From Liolophura sinensis (taxonomy: Eukaryota > Mollusca > Polyplacophora > Chitonida > Chitonidae), in contig NC_088295.1 of NCBI RefSeq assembly GCF_032854445.1, positions 51,503,249 through 51,567,248 of the forward strand: a DNA stretch of 64,000 nucleotides. The letters run 5' to 3'. Both the position numbers and the translations under genes were made by a program. How positions within the stretch are numbered: the stretch's first letter is position 1; every line of letters begins with the position of its first letter. Positions 57,926 to 64,000 of this stretch are shown here, piece by piece. Under the pieces are notes generated by a model, which was given only the letters and a program-made list of their open reading frames with translations, had not been told where the DNA came from and made no database searches.

Positions 57926-59113
57926 CGCTAACCTTACAATAAAGGACCTGGTACATGTAACTGTGTTATGTTGAGTCAGTGCCATACTTGGTAATGGGCA
58001 GAAAGTTTGCAAGTCATGGACCGACATTTACTGTGCTAACCTTACAATACAAGACCTGGTACATGTAACTGTGTTATGTTGAGTCAGTGCCATACTTGGT
58101 AATGGGCAGCAAGTATGCAAGTCATGGACCAACATTTACTGTGCTAACCTTACAATAAAGGACCTGGTACATGTAACTGTGTTATGTTGAGTCAGTGCCA
58201 TTCTTGGTAATGGGCAGAAAGTATGCAAGTCATGAACCGACATTTACTGTGCTAACCTTACAATAAAGGACCTGGTACATGTAACTGTGTTATGTTGAGT
58301 CAGTGCCATACTTGGTAATGGGCAGAAAGTTTGCAAGTCATGGACCGACATTTACTGTGCTAACCTTACAATAAAGGACCTGGTACATGTAACTGTGTTA
58401 TGTTGAGTCAGTGCCATTCTTGGTAATGGGCAGAAAGTATGCAAGTCATGGACCAACATTTACTGTGCTAACCTTACAATACAAGACCTGGTACATGTAA
58501 CTGTGTTATGTTGAGTCAGTGCCATTCTTGGTAATGGGCAGAAAGTATGCAAGTCATGAACCGACATTTACTGTGCTAACCTTACAATACAAGACCTGGT
58601 ACATGTAACTGTGTTATGTTGAGTCAGTGCCATTCTTGGTAATGGGCAGAAAGTATGCAAGTCATGGACCGACATTTACTGTGCTAACCTAACAATAAAG
58701 GACCTGGTACATGTAACTGTGTTATGTTGAGTCAGTGCCATTCTTGGTAATGGGCAGAAAGTATGCAAGTCATGGACCGACATTTACTGTGCTAACCTTA
58801 CAATAAAGGACCTGGTACATGTAACTGTGTTATGTTGAGTCAGTGCCATTCTTGGTAATGGGCAGAAAGTATGCAAGTCATGGACCGACATTTACTGTGC
58901 TAACCTTACAATACAAGACCTGGTACATGTAACTGTGTTATGTTGAGTCAGTGCCATTCTTGGTAATGGGCAGAAAGTATGCAAGTCATGGACCGACACT
59001 TACTGTGCTAACCTAACAATAAAGGACCTGGTACATGTAACTGTGTTATGTTGAGTCAGTGCCATTCTTGGTAATGGGCAAAAAGTACGCAAGTCATGGA
59101 CTGACATTTACTG
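57926..59113. repeat. 108-bp satellite, 11 copies
   Basis: Unit gtgctaaccttacaataaag, gacctggtacatgtaactgt, gttatgttgagtcagtgcca, ttcttggtaatgggcagaaa, gtatgcaagtcatggaccga, catttact. Units differ at few positions (aaagg/caag, cata/catt), so the array is young or strongly homogenised. Confidence 0.97.
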
Positions 59114-62100
59114 TGCCATGTTACAACAGTGTGCACCTGTGAAGAATGATACCTCTGTTAAGTTGTGTAAACTTACTGATGAAAAAAAAATATGCAAAGC
59201 CTTGACATTAACTGTGCAATGCTACAGCACTGTACAGTTTTAATGCACGCACTACAGATCTGATATCGGCTGTATGTCGTGTCAGCGCTGTTCAGAAAGA
59301 CTGGCAAGATGATGGCATCCAAAGCTGTCCAATGTCCAATTATTTTGTGACTAGCATACATCAGACTGTGTCAGAATGCACGCAACAACTTTAGGCCAAC
59401 ACTTTTCTAAACTTAGTCAGATAACAGTACTCAACTTAATTACTCATACACAACAGTCAACAACAATCAGTCCCTTCAAGGGCACTTCAGGAAAGGATAT
59501 GCATATTTCTCTACCCTGAAAGGAAACATTTCTTCAAACCAATGAGAAACACATTTTTAGAACCAATATTTCTTCACACCAATGACCCAAACTTTCACCC
59601 AAAAAGTGCACTTTCAGAACAAATAAATGTCACAAATAGTACCTTTGAGGCTGAACATACATTTACATTCTGCTAGGATATTAACCTAGGCTACCTTCCA
59701 AACAAATCTCAAAACACCTTCCTAAGATCAAAAGAACTGTCAGAAAGTGCAACTTCAATAGTCTCGAGTTAAATTTTACGCAGTTCTTTACCCCAATAAA
59801 AAAAACTTTTCTTCCGCATGATAGGACACATATTCTATCACCCACTGGCAATCAGTGTATTCTGGAAATATTCAGGATAATCCAGCTATTGTACACTTTG
59901 TAACATTTTCTTCACACATGTAATTAAAATACCAAACAATTCATAAATAAATGTGAGCAATGAGCATCAATAAACCTGTCCAACACATAAAAGTTTATCA
60001 ACAAGACATCAACAATACTACAAAATAAGTACAGATATTAAGCCCCTAGGCATATGCCACAATTCACAATAAACATAAATAGTAATGTTTAGCACCTTTG
60101 ATGTTAACACCAAATGGAATCATGATAATATGGTGGTATTATACACCTTACAATAAACATCAAATGTGAAACGTGCTAGCTATATAATACTGCATGTAAA
60201 AGCTGACAAGTAGAAGCCAGTCTGCATTGCCTCAATAGAGGAAACTTTGTAAATCTCATAAAAACATAGAAAAAAACTTTATAAAACTGTAGATGAATGT
60301 AAATAACAAATATAAATAGAATTGTATATATTTAAAGAATAAATACACCTTTGTCTCTGTAGGATCAATAAGTACAAAAACCAGTATATTTCATAATAAT
60401 GATAATCTTTAATAAAACATTCTGTGGTACAATAACAAAACCTAATCTTATGATGCTTTTTCAACACCAAAGAAATGAAATGTCCTTCTTTACCAAAAAG
60501 GAATTTGTTAACCTAAATACTTAAAAAGAGAAGCACCAGTATTCAAGAAAATAGCTGTTTTCATGAAGACCATTTGAATGTCAAACAAATGCTTCTAGTA
60601 TAAAATGAATTAAAATGTTTTACTTGGTTAATTTCTTGTTCACTTCACATCAGAGGAATTCTTTAAGGCTAACCCTTAAGGCCAACACAGGAGGGTTATA
60701 AAATACATTGCAAACTGGCATGATATAGCTCACTTGGCTAAACTTGACTTTCCCGAATCAGTGACGGTACATTTGTATTAAAAACACACAATATACAAAT
60801 TTTTCCAAGCGAATCTTTTCCCTTGACATGAACACAAATAACAATGCAGAAATCATTCCCAAAGCCCCCCCACCCACTTCCCTCCCCTCCCCCCCAAATT
60901 TACGATGTGCATATTTCACACTGTGAGATATGATCTTTTTTCAGTGAACACCACTAATGAGGCTGCTTGAAGGATTATCCCCACCCCCCCTCCAAAACAT
61001 TCAACACAGAGATAGCATCATGGATAAAGATTACACCTTGACCCTAACAATATTTTGCAACTGTAAATCATGCTGTAACTGTCAATGGCAACGCTGATAT
61101 GAGCTTTAAGATGATTTACTAAATATACATAGTATATACATAGTGTGATGTTTTAACCCACCCCTAATAGCACTCAATGCTTCTCCTACCTATGTTTTCA
61201 ATGCACTGAACAGCTTCACTGTTATATAATGATTTTTGAAGGAGTGGATGAATAAATGCAGTTTAACTTCACATTAAATAATACAACATTTCAGTCTTAT
61301 AATTTCATAGTTTATGTGCAAATCAAAGTGAAGCGACGATTGTGAAAATTGTACTTTTATTTAAATTTCCCTTGGCTTGGATTTGGCTTGGATTTGGCTT
61401 GCAGATTTTAAGCACACGATACAACAGAATGTTAATAACAAATGTGGCCTTAGATTTGCCCTGTCATTATATACAAGTAGTTTTGAGACAAGCTGGTCAG
61501 TTGAATTTCAAAATGTTGGAATGATACCTGGTAAATGACAAGTGCACTGATGTTGTTACAGAGTTTAAACTGCCGAACAGAAAGTACATGTAAGCATTTT
61601 ACAGTCACAATGTTACAACATTAGCTGATGTTTGTTTATGGTATAATGGTCGTCCTCTTACAGTAGGTCCAATCTGCCACATTTAGCATATCTTAGTAAA
61701 TAAATAACTGCAAGTCCATGTGTCCCAAAACATTTACATTAATCTGTTTTACAGTGGCACTGGATGGCACAATGATCAGAAATCTGAAAAGTCTGGCTGC
61801 AGTTCATCTTAAATAGATTAAGCGCAATACAAAATGACAAGTAAGAAAGAAGCCCTACCATGCCATAAAACGTCCACATCACGGCACAAACATCACTGTG
61901 ATGTTGTAATATTGCAACTTAAAGAAAATCTTACTGGTGATTGTCCCTAAGACTATATAAAAGGCCAACGGACAGCCTTTTTCAAAACAAACTACTTGTT
62001 TTTGTTGTTGCAGCAAGTATGTCTCTGGGATGATGGTGTCACTCTGGTTGTGGATGGTATTCTTTTCCTTTTTCTTGTGACCTATGTTTTTCACATGTTA

Positions 62101-62353
62101 CAGCTCAATCAAATACGCAGTGATCTGTCCTGTGATAAAACACTTACTTCCTAAATAGAATTGAAATGCAGGGAGTTGCTCTGCACAAGGGACACTTCTT
62201 GTTTTTAGCAACACCTATTCTATCCCTTGAACATTTAAAAGAAAACCCGAGAAATTTTCATAAGCTTTTCCTATCAGGTTCTCACTGCAAAAGTGGAATT
62301 AAAATGTGCGTGTTGAGGGACAGAAATTTTAATTGCTGTATTTCACCCGAAAT

Positions 62354-62479
62354 TTAGCTTTTTCAGGTGACACATTTTGCTCGATTCTGATTGGTTCACA
62401 CACATCAGATAGCCAGTTAGCTTTTTCAGGTGACACATTTTGCTCGATTCTGATTGGTTCACACACATCAGATAGCCAG
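62354..62479. repeat. 63-bp tandem duplication (two copies)
   Basis: ttagctttttcaggtgacac, attttgctcgattctgattg and gttcacacacatcagatagc occur twice in a row with no differences seen. Confidence 0.93.
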
Positions 62480-63469
62480 ATAGTTTTTTTGTTAATTCTG
62501 ATTAATTTCTGATCACAAAAGCATTAGTGTTGGCATCAAAAGTATCGCTGTAGGCCTTTATGTACTTCTGAAGGCACATTATTACAGTTATCTTCAGGTG
62601 AAATACAATATAAGTTCTTAACACTTTATAAATTTTGTTTTCCCATTCATTTCTGCAATCAGCAATGAGAATTATCAGCTGATTTTAAGAGAAATATTTT
62701 CAAAATATCAAATGTTTGGCCAATATGGCGAAAACTAATTGTTTTACTAATAGGGGTCAGCTAGTTTTTGATGGAAAAGATTCTCTTCCCTGAGTTATAA
62801 TGACACGTGGTGTAAGTTGAAAAAATTTCTCATAGCCTGAAGGTAATTTTTTTCACCTATTTCTTTCAGAATTCATTAGTCGCAAGAATTCTTATTTGAA
62901 ATTCTGTGTAACATAAAGCAGCAGTAACAAAATCAGTGTGTCCCATCAATATACCCCATGGCAATGTCAAACAAAACTGGGTTTGTTGAAATCTATGAAA
63001 ACCTGGGTCATCTTTTAGCTAAGAAGATTTAAAAATGGAGAAATAACTTTATTAGTTCTGAGCATAGCTCCGCCTGACTCCAAAAAAATATCTTACATCC
63101 ATTACTAAGCAAATACCTCAAGCATCTCAACACTGAATTTGCCACAGAAAACATTTTTAAAAGTGTTTATCAGGACAACATCAAGCCCAGTGTTCAAAAT
63201 CATGACAAAAATAAATTGATATGGAAAAGTTGATTTTTTGGTGAATAAATGAAACTTGACAACTATGAGAATATTCCTATGAGTAAAATGTGGAAAAAAA
63301 TGCTGAAAGTTTTCGCTTCCCAGCCCCCCTCCCGTACCCCATCATCAATACCGTGAGTGCTTCGGTGTAACTCAAACAAAACACCAATACTGGTATGTGA
63401 GCATGATCCTAACTTCTACACACAAATGTTTTCACGTAGGTGACAGCGCATGGCAGGTTTACATCATAC

Positions 63470-63545
63470 TCCCAGTCCTGCATACATGTCTACACAGTCC
63501 TGTATACATGTCTACACAGTCCTGTATACATGTCTACACACTCCT
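63470..63545. repeat. short ~24-bp tandem repeat
   Basis: Three copies of cagtcctgtatacatgtctacacag-like units, each with a tacatgt palindrome core. Confidence 0.85.
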
Positions 63546-64000
63546 GGCTTGTCATCCTGAAACTGGCACTGTAGTACAGCATGTGCGTATGGCTGTGAAG
63601 GGGGACAACCAATAACTGACACATGAGCATAATGTGTAGACACCTTAATCTACTGGTACAGTTGTTCTCCATAAACACAACCTGCTACACACGAGCCATT
63701 CAAGTCAATTATGTCCTCAAGGCTGCACCTAGATTTCCATGGGTAATCCTGTAGCTTTAAGCTGTCTCTAGCAGTGATCCAATAGTTCTGCAATGTTTCC
63801 AGTTGTTCTGTGCAGTCACTGGTAGTTCTGTCCCTGAAACACTGTTGTTACTCAACAAACTGTGCCTGGATTTGCTTGTAACATGTCATCTAGCAGATGA
63901 TGATGGTCTACAACTCCACCCTAGTCATGGACATGTCAATCATACAGATACAACTATGATACAATGTTGTACAACTATGATACAATGTTGCACAACTATG

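Larger units (their letters stand above)
59114..64000. other. no recognised gene; AC-rich, SINE-poor
   Basis: Only short open frames. Low-complexity C tracts lie at 60868-60893 and 60982-60992. The segment lacks recognisable family-1 SINEs, unlike the first 50 kb. It could be intron or a long untranslated region of a gene beyond the window. Confidence 0.4.

Overview
The window is eukaryotic genomic DNA, most likely from a marine invertebrate and probably a mollusc. It is AT-rich, its genes are split into short exons by long introns with GT/AG borders, and it is full of tRNA-derived SINEs, (AAAT)n tails, palindromic elements and minisatellites. The species assignment is inference from repeat style and from the gene set. 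I see no bacterial operons, rRNA or CRISPR. Nearly all the long open frames lie in tandem repeats whose period is divisible by three, and I do not treat them as genes.

Layout. From 459 to 5540 (+) lie the last six exons of an SLC22-type organic ion transporter; every splice phase agrees, and the 5' exons lie outside the window. From 6.5 to 13.5 kb there are degenerate repeats, SINEs and no convincing gene. At 14002-14183 (-) is a single exon of an insulin-related peptide carrying a complete A chain. A 21-bp-based minisatellite split by two SINEs covers 14.4-16.8 kb. From 17.4 to 20.3 kb come a third SINE family, a foldback MITE and a broken Tc1-like transposase. An 81-bp array (20.3-21.8 kb), an inverted-repeat element (24.7-25.2 kb), TA-cored perfect palindromes (26.7-27.1 kb) and a 2.2-kb 37-bp array (29.4-31.6 kb) follow.

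From 39.3 to 41.0 kb (-) lie three phase-consistent exons of a PLAC8/cornifelin-like gene. From 41.9 to 44.4 kb (+) there is a possible unrecognised gene with four phase-consistent exons. From 45.9 to 49.8 kb (+) lies a decaying ecto-5'-nucleotidase (NT5E/CD73-like) pseudogene with in-frame stops, lost metal-binding motifs, a small retroposed insertion inside an exon and no 3' end. Two related 45-bp arrays follow. From about 51.4 kb to the end I find no exon, only AC-rich DNA with a 411-bp higher-order array and an eleven-copy 108-bp array.

The most interesting pattern is shared by at least three repeat families: a roughly 40-nt 3' tail that can fold into a hairpin whose stem differs between copies by compensatory changes. 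Several copies consist of little more than that tail, flanked by target-site duplications. This fits a tail recognised by a partner LINE reverse transcriptase. The host genes do not form a functional cluster.
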